Shown here: positions 1 to 6,688 of the stretch, piece by piece | Numbering within the stretch: the first letter of the stretch is position 1 | How the letters are laid out: each line of letters begins with the position of its first letter | From: an uncultured Acinetobacter sp. | Lineage (GTDB): Bacteria; Pseudomonadota; Gammaproteobacteria; Pseudomonadales; Moraxellaceae | Assembly (NCBI GenBank): GCA_900771065.1 | Contig: CAAGMP010000160.1 | Span: 1-10,817, forward strand | DNA: 10,817 nt | Direction: 5' to 3' | The notes under the pieces: generated by a model | The model's input: the letters and a program-made list of their open reading frames with translations, nothing else | Told to the model about the DNA's origin: nothing | The model's database searches: none | Made by a program: the position numbers and the translations under genes

Positions 1-25
1 GTTCAGACGTGTGCTCTTCCGATCT
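1..25. other. Illumina TruSeq read-2 adapter remnant (non-genomic)
   Basis: These 25 bases match, from memory, the last 25 bases of the TruSeq index/read-2 adapter, ending in the characteristic GCTCTTCCGATCT. Native AT-rich sequence begins at about base 26. The adapter reads in frame into the first gene and supplies a false GTG start at 9 and about six false residues. This marks an untrimmed contig end rather than biology. Confidence 0.96.
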
Positions 26-26
26 A

Positions 27-1157
27 ACTCCTTTTAAAAAGAATTTTCAGCAAGGTGTTGAAAAACAACTCAAAGTAGGCGAGGTTCATGCGCGTATTGG
101 TGTGCCAACGTGGTTAATTATTCGTGGAATTCGTGAAATACAATATAAAATTTTTGATTTATTATTTCGTTCAGCATCTTCGAAAAATGATTTACCCCAA
201 GCTAATTATATTAGCCAAATTCTCAATTTTGCCATTCAAATTATGTCACGTAGTTATGAAGACAAAGTCGAAATAACTAACGATGTTAAACATACTTATC
301 GTTTATTTTCTGCAATGCAAGACGTTACCATACAAAAAGATCGTCAACGTGGTTGTTTAATTGATTGGGAAAATGAACTTATTTTTAAAATATTTTCTAA
401 TCAGTTGGATAAACAGCACATCTTGTTATCTAAATCTGAATTCGGTTTATGGTTTATTCATAAAGCAGCTTATGCATTTACAGGAACTGAACAAGTCAAT
501 GAAGTGATTCAGCGTATTCATTCGGTCGATGAATTGACAGAGCAAATTTTGCAGTATAATCAAAAACAAAAAGAACTTCAGCTCATTCAACAAATTCGTA
601 ATATCAACAGAGAAATTCAATTTTTATTAGATCAGCTTTTCCAAGTTGCAGAATATATTGATTCTGGAAATGATCCTTTAACGCAACTGTTAAATAGACG
701 TTATTTAAGTACAATTATTGCAAGAGAAGTGAGTTATTCGCGCAAAAATAATACCCCGTTATCTTTACTGGCAATTGATGCAGATCATTTTAAACGCATT
801 AATGATAAATTTGGACATTCTGCGGGAGATTTGGCATTACAAGCGATTGCCGAAATTTTATTAGATTCCATTAAAGGAAGTGATTATGCTTTTCGGGTTG
901 GTGGGGAAGAATTTTTAATCTTACTGGTTGATAGTACTTTAGCGCGTGCAAAAGAAGTTGCAGAACAAATTCGCTTACGTATTCAAGAAACGCCAATTCG
1001 AACCAGTTTAGGCAATAGTTTTTATTTTACAGTCAGTATAGGCTGTGCTTTATATGATGGACATCCTGATTACCAACGTTTTTTAGATACTGCTGACTCG
1101 GCTTTATATTCAGCAAAAAATAATGGTCGTAATAACGTTCATATTCAAGTTTCTTAA
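27..1157 (+). CDS. dosC: Haem-globin-coupled diguanylate cyclase, DosC/YddV-like, 5'-truncated
   Basis: Probable oxygen-responsive synthase making c-di-GMP from two GTP. The frame enters from the adapter, so the true start is missing; 27 is the first fully genomic codon. Residue numbers below count from the GTG at 9. The visible part begins in the globin domain: VGEVHARIGVP, with His27 (87-89), aligns with the region of E. coli DosC holding the proximal haem ligand His98. About 70 N-terminal residues, including the distal haem pocket, are therefore absent. The middle domain contains FGLWF, also found in E. coli DosC. The GGDEF domain starts near DPLTQLLNRR and has the IDADHFKRIND metal-site region and the active-site loop GGEEF (residues 298-302, nt 900-914). 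It closes with DGHPDYQRF and SALYSAKNNGRN. The I-site position normally RxxD reads KGSD (289-292), so product inhibition may be weak. There is no terminator before the next gene, 58 bp downstream. The family call is firm; orthology and haem binding are inferred from remembered E. coli sequence. Confidence 0.88.
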   Translation, partial: TPFKKNFQQGVEKQLKVGEVHARIGVPTWLIIRGIREIQYKIFDLLFRSASSKNDLPQANYISQILNFAIQIMSRSYEDKVEITNDVKHTYRLFSAMQDVTIQKDRQRGCLIDWENELIFKIFSNQLDKQHILLSKSEFGLWFIHKAAYAFTGTEQVNEVIQRIHSVDELTEQILQYNQKQKELQLIQQIRNINREIQFLLDQLFQVAEYIDSGNDPLTQLLNRRYLSTIIAREVSYSRKNNTPLSLLAIDADHFKRINDKFGHSAGDLALQAIAEILLDSIKGSDYAFRVGGEEFLILLVDSTLARAKEVAEQIRLRIQETPIRTSLGNSFYFTVSIGCALYDGHPDYQRFLDTADSALYSAKNNGRNNVHIQVS

Positions 1158-1202
1158 TGAGTCGTTTATTTATTTTTACGGTTTTGTTGCACGTCATAAA
1201 AT

Positions 1203-1206
1203 AGGA
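1203..1206 (+). promoter_or_regulatory. Shine-Dalgarno AGGA fixing the start at ATG 1216
   Basis: AGGA lies 9 nt before ATG 1216. The longer frame from ATG 1123 starts inside the cyclase gene and has no comparable site, so the shorter protein is preferred. Confidence 0.6.
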
Positions 1207-1215
1207 ACAAAAATC

Positions 1216-2007
1216 ATGTCGTGGATTCAAGAGTTTTTAAATGGTTTGCCAATGAGTTCCACATTTATTTTTTGGGGAACATTTATTTTATTAAGCGGTT
1301 CGGCTTATATTGGAAAATACGGTTTTCAACATCATCGTGTTCAATTCAATGATGATCAAGCAAAATTGGTATTAGGCGCAATTTTATCTTTACTCGGTTT
1401 ACTCATTGGTTTTGTTCTATCTATTTCAATTGGAGGTTATAACGAGCGGCAAAAAACTGAAGAAAATGAAATGATTGTGATTGGTTCAGCATTGCAACGA
1501 ACTCAACTTTTACCATTACCTCAACGTCAACAAGCCGAAGCATTATTGCATGATTATTTAGATGCACGTATTACATTTTTTAAAGCACAAAGTCCAAGTG
1601 AAAATCATAAATGGCGTGTTATATCGGCTCAAAAACAAAATCAATTGTGGCAAATTGCGGTAAATGAAGCGAATAAAACGCCAAATCCTGTTATTGCATC
1701 GGTGTTAGCAGCTTACGACAATTTATACGTTGCACAAGAAAAAACCACAGTCAGTTGGCGTTATCAAATCCCGAATATTGTTTGGGCATTACTGATTTTC
1801 TTTGCGATTGTATCCAATTTTTTTATTGGTTATAACGCCCGTAAAGAGCATGGACTCAATTTACTGATTTTAGTTTTACCATCGTTAACTACTTTGGCTT
1901 TATTTATTATTGCTGAAATTGATATTCCTGGAAAAGGGGTGATTCATGTCACACCAGATGATTTGTTATCTTTAAAGCAAATTTGGATGAGTCAATTACA
2001 AAAATAA
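1216..2007 (+). CDS. DUF4239-like (bestrophin-like) integral membrane protein
   Basis: Predicted inner-membrane protein of 263 residues. I see four hydrophobic segments: about residues 14-34, 50-72 (LGAILSLLGLLIGFVLSIS), 182-204 (IVWALLIFFAIVSNFF) and 210-231 (LLILVLPSLTTLALFII). This gives two hairpins separated by a soluble region of about 110 residues. The end of TM2 and what follows (LLIGFVLSIS, Y-x-x-R, NE, IGSALQRTQLLPLP, LHDYLDARI) resembles the DUF4239 family, whose members are often described as bestrophin-like; this is memory-based. The biochemical role is unknown, and channel activity should not be assumed. The gene follows the diguanylate cyclase by 58 bp without a terminator, so the two are probably co-transcribed. 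An upstream ATG at 1123 would add 31 residues overlapping the previous gene, but ATG 1216 has the better ribosome-binding site. Confidence 0.72.
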   Translation: MSWIQEFLNGLPMSSTFIFWGTFILLSGSAYIGKYGFQHHRVQFNDDQAKLVLGAILSLLGLLIGFVLSISIGGYNERQKTEENEMIVIGSALQRTQLLPLPQRQQAEALLHDYLDARITFFKAQSPSENHKWRVISAQKQNQLWQIAVNEANKTPNPVIASVLAAYDNLYVAQEKTTVSWRYQIPNIVWALLIFFAIVSNFFIGYNARKEHGLNLLILVLPSLTTLALFIIAEIDIPGKGVIHVTPDDLLSLKQIWMSQLQK

Positions 2008-2019
2008 TTTGCACATTTT

Positions 2020-2060
2020 GATTTTCGACAAAAGTTCTATAATTTTATCTGTCAAAAATC
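2020..2060. promoter_or_regulatory. Putative rraA promoter: TATAAT flanked by an 11-bp inverted repeat
   Basis: A perfect TATAAT lies at 2038-2043, 40 bp before the rraA start. It sits in the 19-nt loop between GATTTTCGACA (2020-2030) and TGTCAAAAATC (2050-2060), which are complementary at 10 of 11 positions with centres 30 bp apart. No good -35 is visible at 16-18 bp. The dyad could be an operator or a weak terminator for the previous gene. Confidence 0.4.
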
Positions 2061-2083
2061 GATATGATTATGCTTAAAATACA

Positions 2084-2602
2084 ATGGACAACTTAAAAAT
2101 GACTGATTTTGTAACCTGTGATTTACTTGATGATCATGAAGATAAAACAATTCAAGTTGTAACGCCTTCTTTAGATGGAAAATTTTTTAAAAGTTATGGT
2201 TTGCGTCAAAGTTTTTATGGACAAATTGTGACTGTAAAATGTTTTGAAGATAATTCAAGAGTCAAAGAATTATTGGCAACAGATGGAACAGGTAAGGTTT
2301 TGGTTGTGGACGGTGGCGCATCAATGCGTTGTGCCTTAATGGGTGATTTAATTGCTGAATCCGCAGTCAAAAATCATTGGAATGGCGTAGTTATTTACGG
2401 TTGTATTCGTGATGTAGATGCAATTGCACAATTAGATTTGGGTGTGCATGCATTGGCTGCAATTCCTAAAAAAAGTCACCGTCAGGGTTTAGGTGAAACG
2501 AATATTGTATTGAATTTTGGTCATGTTACTTTTACTCCAAATCATTATATTTATGTTGATAATAACGGTATTTTAGTTTGCCAAGATCAGTTGCTCGATT
2601 AA
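2084..2602 (+). CDS. rraA: RraA, ribonuclease E activity regulator / HMG aldolase-fold protein
   Basis: RraA in E. coli binds RNase E and reduces mRNA turnover; the fold is shared with class II 4-hydroxy-4-methyl-2-oxoglutarate (HMG) aldolases. The 172-residue product matches E. coli RraA (161 aa) nearly throughout: GQIVTVKCFEDN, GKVLVVDGGASMRCAL, GVVIYGCIRDVD, LDLGVHALAAIPKKS, VTFTPNHYIYVDNNGI. Unlike remembered E. coli RraA, it keeps the whole D-X20-R-D motif associated with aldolase/decarboxylase activity (Asp88, Arg109, Asp110). It may therefore be catalytic as well as, or instead of, regulatory. The start is uncertain: ATG 2084 and ATG 2099 (five residues shorter) both lack a clear Shine-Dalgarno. 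The next gene begins 40 bp after the stop. Confidence 0.93.
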   Translation: MDNLKMTDFVTCDLLDDHEDKTIQVVTPSLDGKFFKSYGLRQSFYGQIVTVKCFEDNSRVKELLATDGTGKVLVVDGGASMRCALMGDLIAESAVKNHWNGVVIYGCIRDVDAIAQLDLGVHALAAIPKKSHRQGLGETNIVLNFGHVTFTPNHYIYVDNNGILVCQDQLLD

Positions 2603-2624
2603 AATAGCCTGTTGTATTTTATAT

Positions 2625-2640
2625 CGTGATGATTTTCACT
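2625..2640. promoter_or_regulatory. CRP/Vfr-like core motif GTGA-N6-TCAC
   Basis: GTGA (2626-2629) and TCAC (2636-2639) are separated by exactly 6 bp, the core arrangement recognised by CRP-type cAMP receptors (consensus TGTGA-N6-TCACA). The outer bases are C and T instead of T and A, so conservation stops at the core. It ends one base before ATG 2642, a position suited to repression rather than activation. A chance match is quite possible. Confidence 0.3.
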
Positions 2641-2641
2641 T

Positions 2642-3001
2642 ATGTTTAGCAAGTTCAAAAAAATATTTCAATCTTCTTCTAAAAACCAAGAAGAAGCGCT
2701 TTTTCTACAAGCGCAAAATATTCAATATGATGCAGAAAAAGGTTATATTGTAGATGGTATTGTCGTCAATGAACTTGCTGAGCGTTTGGAGTATTTTTCA
2801 AATCGCCGTATGAAAAAATTTGATGATTTAAAAGAATTATTTTTTAATGCTATGATTATTAATGAAAAAATTGATTTAGAATTGGCAACCCAAAAATATG
2901 TTACGCGTTTGGGTAATACGCCTGAAAATTTGCAACAATTAAAAATCATTGTAAATAAGTTAAGTGATTATTATCGAAAATTTTTACGCGATAAAATGTG
3001 A
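2642..3001 (+). CDS. Hypothetical protein, 119 residues
   Basis: I do not recognise this protein. It is a probable real gene: it keeps the strand and A/T-rich codon use of its neighbours and fits neatly between rraA (39 bp gap) and mfd (57 bp gap). The N-terminus is basic and amphipathic (MFSKFKKIF) and is followed by a Ser/Asn/Gln-rich linker. The rest looks mainly helical and charged, with segments LAERLEYFSNRRMKKFDDLKE and LQQLKIIVNKLSDYYRKFL. There is no signal peptide, transmembrane segment or Cys motif; it looks like a small soluble cytoplasmic protein. ATG 2642 has no obvious Shine-Dalgarno, and the bases just upstream form a GTGA-N6-TCAC dyad. It could be transcribed with rraA, since no terminator separates them. 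Confidence 0.7.
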   Translation: MFSKFKKIFQSSSKNQEEALFLQAQNIQYDAEKGYIVDGIVVNELAERLEYFSNRRMKKFDDLKELFFNAMIINEKIDLELATQKYVTRLGNTPENLQQLKIIVNKLSDYYRKFLRDKM

Positions 3002-3058
3002 ACCTAATTTACAACGTGTTAGTATTTCGCTTACGATTTTTTAATAAAAGCGGATTCC

Positions 3059-6000
3059 ATGTTTCAGCAAGAAATTTCTCAACTCAATTTAAAACAGTTA
3101 AAAGCGGGTGAAAAACGTTGGATTGGTCATCTTCAAGGTTCATCAACCGCGTTATTATTGAAACAACTGAGTCAAAATACATCACAACTTTTTGTTGTTG
3201 TTGCGAGAAATAATCAGCATTTAAATCAATTAGAAAGTGAGCTGAACTTTTACGGAATTTCGCCTTTTATTTTTCCTGATTGGGAAATTTTACCTTACGA
3301 TCGTTTATCACCACATCAAGATATTGTTTCTGAACGTTTGGCAATTTTATCGAATATGCCAAAACAAGGTGTTTTATTGCTGTCCGCAACGACTTTGGCT
3401 CAACGTGTTGCACCAAAATCATGGATATTGGGCGAACATTTTGATTTAAAAATAGGACAAAAAATTCAGCTTGAACAACAAAAAACACGTTTAATTCAAG
3501 CAGGATATCAATTGGTCGATACGGTTTATGACCACGGAGAATTTGCAGTTCGAGGCAGTATTATGGATATTTTTGCTTCTGGGCAAAATAATCCAATTCG
3601 AATAGATTTATTTGATGATGAGATTGAAAGCCTCAAATTTTTTGATCCTGAAACGCAACGTACAACGCAACAGCTGAATTCTTTTACTATTTTGCCTGCT
3701 AAAGAATTTCCATTAAAACAAGGTAGAGCAACTTTTAGGCAGCGTTATGCTGAATTTTTCCCGACAGCTAATCCGAAAAAAAATCCAATTTATCAAGATA
3801 TTTTAGAAGGTATTTCTTCTTCGGGGATTGAATTTTATTTTCCACTGTTTTTTGATGCAGACAGTATGCAAACGCAAAGTAAATTCACCGATTATTTACC
3901 TGAAAATGCAATTATTATTACCGATCAAAATTTAGAACACGATTTAACTCAATATTGGGCGGAAATTTTACGCCGTTATGAAGACAGACGACATAATATT
4001 GACCAACCTATTTTGCCACCTGAAGCGCTTTTTTTACAGCCAAATAGTTTAAGTGAGCAGCTTAACCATTTTAAACGCGTGATTGCTTCAATTGAGGCAC
4101 TACCTGTAAAAGCGGGTGTGGTCAATTTAAAAACCGAAATTCCACCTCGTTTAGCAGTTGAACCTAAATCTGAACAGCCATTTTCGGCATTAAAAAACTA
4201 TATTGATCAAGCAAAATATCCCATTTTATTGGTGGCTGAAAGTGCAGGACGTCGAGAAACACTGCGCGATGCTTTGCGTTCAAGTTTAGGTGATTTACCG
4301 ATTGTCGAAAATTTTGATGCATTTTGTCACAGTCAACATCATGTTGCTTTAACCAATGCGCCGTTAGATCGAGGTTTATTGATTTCTGATCAATTATCCA
4401 TTATTTCTGAAAATCAGCTTTACGAACATCGAGTTGTACAACGTCGACGTAAACGTCAACAAGAAGTTTCAGAAGAATTTTTAATTCGTAGTTTAACCGA
4501 GCTGACGATTGGCGCACCTGTTGTGCATATTGATCATGGGGTAGGGCGTTATGCAGGTTTGGTCACTTTAAACATTGATGAACAAGATTATGAGTTTTTA
4601 CAGTTAGATTATGCCGATGCAGCAAAAATTTATGTTCCTGTAACCAATTTGCATTTAATTAGCCGTTATAGTGGTGGTGATCCCGATTTAGCCCCTTTAC
4701 ACAAGTTAGGCACAGGTACATGGAATAAAGCCAAACGTAAAGCATTAGAACAAATTCATGATGTTGCAGCTGAACTTTTACATATTCAAGCTCGACGTCA
4801 AGCTAAACCGGGTTATGCTTTCGAATTGGATCAACGTGCCTATTTACAATTTGCAAGTGGTTTTGCTTATGAAGAAACTTTAGATCAGGCCAATGCTATT
4901 GAAGCAACTTTACATGATATGCAATTGGCTAAACCAATGGATCGTTTGGTGTGTGGTGATGTGGGTTTTGGTAAAACTGAAGTGGCGATGCGTGCGGCGT
5001 TTGTCGCTGTGCAAAATGGTAAACAAGTTGCAGTCTTAGTACCAACCACTTTGTTAGCGCAACAACATTATGAATCATTTAAAGATCGTTTTGCAGATTG
5101 GCCAGTTCGTGTTGAAGTACTTTCGCGTTTTGGCTCATCTAAAGCACATCAAAAAACCATTGAAGATTTAGCCAATGGCAAAGTTGATATTGTGGTTGGT
5201 ACGCATAAAATTTTACAAGAAAATGTTCAATTTCACGATTTAGGTTTAATGATTGTTGATGAAGAACATCGCTTTGGAGTGCACGATAAAGAGCGAATTA
5301 AAGCTTTGCGTGCCGATGTAGATATGCTGACTTTGACCGCTACACCGATTCCACGTACACTCAATATGGCATTTAGCGGAATGCGTGATTTATCCATTAT
5401 TGCAACACCACCTGCTCGTCGTTTAGCTGTGAAAACGTTTGTGCAAGAAAGTACACCAGAATCGGTTAAAGAAGCCATTTTACGTGAGTTATTACGCGGA
5501 GGGCAAGTTTATTTTTTACATAATGAAGTTGAGACCATTGAACGTACGGCTGAAACAATTCGTGAAATTGTGCCTGAAGCGCGTGTTGCTGTGGCGCATG
5601 GACAAATGCGCGAACGTGAACTTGAACAGATTATGCAGCAGTTTTATCATAAAGAATTCAATGTCTTAGTTTGTTCAACAATTATTGAAACGGGGATTGA
5701 TGTACCAAATGCCAATACCATTTTAATAGAACGTGCCGATAAATTAGGTTTGGCACAATTGCATCAATTACGTGGTCGAGTTGGGCGTTCACATCATCAA
5801 GCTTATGCTTATTTATTAGTGCCTTCTTTGAAAGCCTTAAAAGGTGATGCTGAAAAACGTTTAGATGCTATTCAACGTGCTTCAACTTTGGGCGCGGGTT
5901 TTATGTTGGCAACAGAAGATTTGGAAATTCGTGGCGCGGGTGAACTATTAGGTGAACAACAAAGTGGCTCAATGCAAGCAATTGGTTATAGCTTGTATAT

Positions 6001-6514
6001 GGAAATGTTAGAAAAAGCCACTAAAGCCATTCAGCAAGGAAAAACACCAAATTTTGATGCTCCATTGTCGCTGATTGCTGAAATTAATTTGCATTTACCT
6101 GCTTTAATTCCAGATGATTATTTAGGTGATGTGCATCAGCGTTTATTATTTTATAAACGTATTAGCAACACAGATACTTTAGAAAAATTAGATCATATTC
6201 GAATGGAATTGATTGATCGTTTTGGTATTTTCCCATCGCCTGTTAAATATTTGTTCGCAGTTCATCAAATTCGTTTGAAAGCAGAGCAATTGGGCATTAC
6301 TAAAATTGATGTACATGCCAATGGAGGAAGTATTGAATTTTCGCCTGAAACACCCGTACAAGCGATAACGATTATTCAATTAATTCAAAAGCAACCGACT
6401 TATTTTAGAATGGATGGAGGGCAGCGTTTAAAACTGTCTGTTGCTTTGCTTGAATATGAAAAACGCATTCAGTTTATTCAAGATTTTTTGGCGCAATTAA
6501 TCCATTCAACTTGA
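3059..6514 (+). CDS. mfd: Transcription-repair coupling factor Mfd
   Basis: Mfd is a DNA translocase that pushes RNA polymerase off lesions and recruits UvrA for nucleotide excision repair. The protein is complete at 1151 residues (E. coli 1148). The N-terminal UvrB-like module has PDWEILPYDRLSPHQDI, HGEFAVRGSIMDIF and DLFDDEIESL. The RNA-polymerase-interacting domain follows near residue 480 (VVHIDHGVGRYAGL, KIYVPVTNLHLISRYSGG). The translocase has Walker A GDVGFGKTEV from residue 633, the DEEH box at 734-737, TLTATPIPRTLN, the TIIETGIDVPNANTI motif and QLRGRVGRSHHQAYA. The C-terminal TRCF domain includes GAGELLGEQQSGSM and ELIDRFG. All motifs are intact, so it should be functional. Start ATG 3059 matches the family N-terminus, although the Shine-Dalgarno is weak. 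It ends at TGA 6512-6514 and is followed by a 174-bp non-coding stretch. Confidence 0.99.
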   Translation: MFQQEISQLNLKQLKAGEKRWIGHLQGSSTALLLKQLSQNTSQLFVVVARNNQHLNQLESELNFYGISPFIFPDWEILPYDRLSPHQDIVSERLAILSNMPKQGVLLLSATTLAQRVAPKSWILGEHFDLKIGQKIQLEQQKTRLIQAGYQLVDTVYDHGEFAVRGSIMDIFASGQNNPIRIDLFDDEIESLKFFDPETQRTTQQLNSFTILPAKEFPLKQGRATFRQRYAEFFPTANPKKNPIYQDILEGISSSGIEFYFPLFFDADSMQTQSKFTDYLPENAIIITDQNLEHDLTQYWAEILRRYEDRRHNIDQPILPPEALFLQPNSLSEQLNHFKRVIASIEALPVKAGVVNLKTEIPPRLAVEPKSEQPFSALKNYIDQAKYPILLVAESAGRRETLRDALRSSLGDLPIVENFDAFCHSQHHVALTNAPLDRGLLISDQLSIISENQLYEHRVVQRRRKRQQEVSEEFLIRSLTELTIGAPVVHIDHGVGRYAGLVTLNIDEQDYEFLQLDYADAAKIYVPVTNLHLISRYSGGDPDLAPLHKLGTGTWNKAKRKALEQIHDVAAELLHIQARRQAKPGYAFELDQRAYLQFASGFAYEETLDQANAIEATLHDMQLAKPMDRLVCGDVGFGKTEVAMRAAFVAVQNGKQVAVLVPTTLLAQQHYESFKDRFADWPVRVEVLSRFGSSKAHQKTIEDLANGKVDIVVGTHKILQENVQFHDLGLMIVDEEHRFGVHDKERIKALRADVDMLTLTATPIPRTLNMAFSGMRDLSIIATPPARRLAVKTFVQESTPESVKEAILRELLRGGQVYFLHNEVETIERTAETIREIVPEARVAVAHGQMRERELEQIMQQFYHKEFNVLVCSTIIETGIDVPNANTILIERADKLGLAQLHQLRGRVGRSHHQAYAYLLVPSLKALKGDAEKRLDAIQRASTLGAGFMLATEDLEIRGAGELLGEQQSGSMQAIGYSLYMEMLEKATKAIQQGKTPNFDAPLSLIAEINLHLPALIPDDYLGDVHQRLLFYKRISNTDTLEKLDHIRMELIDRFGIFPSPVKYLFAVHQIRLKAEQLGITKIDVHANGGSIEFSPETPVQAITIIQLIQKQPTYFRMDGGQRLKLSVALLEYEKRIQFIQDFLAQLIHST

Positions 6515-6561
6515 GTTTTTAATGGAAAGTTCAACCTGAGTTGTTTAAAATTATTTTGATC

Positions 6562-6604
6562 ATAATAAATGTATCGCTGTTTAGGCAGATGATACATTTA
6601 TTGT
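6562..6604 (+). terminator. Large hairpin after mfd; possible terminator
   Basis: AATAAATGTATC (6564-6575) and GATACATTTATT (6591-6602) form a perfect 12-bp stem with a 15-nt loop, inside which CTG/CAG (6577-6579, 6586-6588) can pair further. It begins about 50 bp after the mfd stop. No clear T-run follows, so it may be a weak or Rho-assisted terminator, or an mRNA 3'-end stabiliser. Confidence 0.5.
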
Positions 6605-6644
6605 CGAAATGGATTGATATTGTTTACTTACCCTGTTTTGGATA

Positions 6645-6653
6645 TGTTATATT
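6645..6653 (+). promoter_or_regulatory. Putative extended -10 promoter for the HIT gene
   Basis: TGTTATATT provides an extended TG element and TATATT (6648-6653), 35 bp before ATG 6689. The -35 is poor (TTACTT at 6624-6629 with an 18-bp spacer), as is common for extended -10 promoters. Confidence 0.4.
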
Positions 6654-6688
6654 GATTCATCATTCTAATTTGCATCATTTATAAAGAT

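Noticed and set aside
9..26. GTG start of the first gene
   Set aside because: It lies within adapter sequence; the true start is upstream of the window.
1123..1215. Longer N-terminus for the DUF4239-like gene
   Set aside because: It overlaps the preceding gene in another frame and lacks a Shine-Dalgarno, whereas ATG 1216 has AGGA at 9 nt.
1033..1230. Antisense open frame over the dosC/DUF4239 junction
   Set aside because: It overlaps the conserved GGDEF C-terminus; no ribosome-binding site or recognisable product.
2009..2014. TTGCAC as -35 for rraA
   Set aside because: The spacer to TATAAT is 23 bp, too long.
5233..5478. Antisense open frame inside mfd
   Set aside because: It lies fully within the conserved helicase motifs; a codon-bias shadow with no recognisable protein.
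5439..5669. Alternative + frame inside mfd
   Set aside because: It overlaps intact mfd coding sequence; composition and protein sequence look random.
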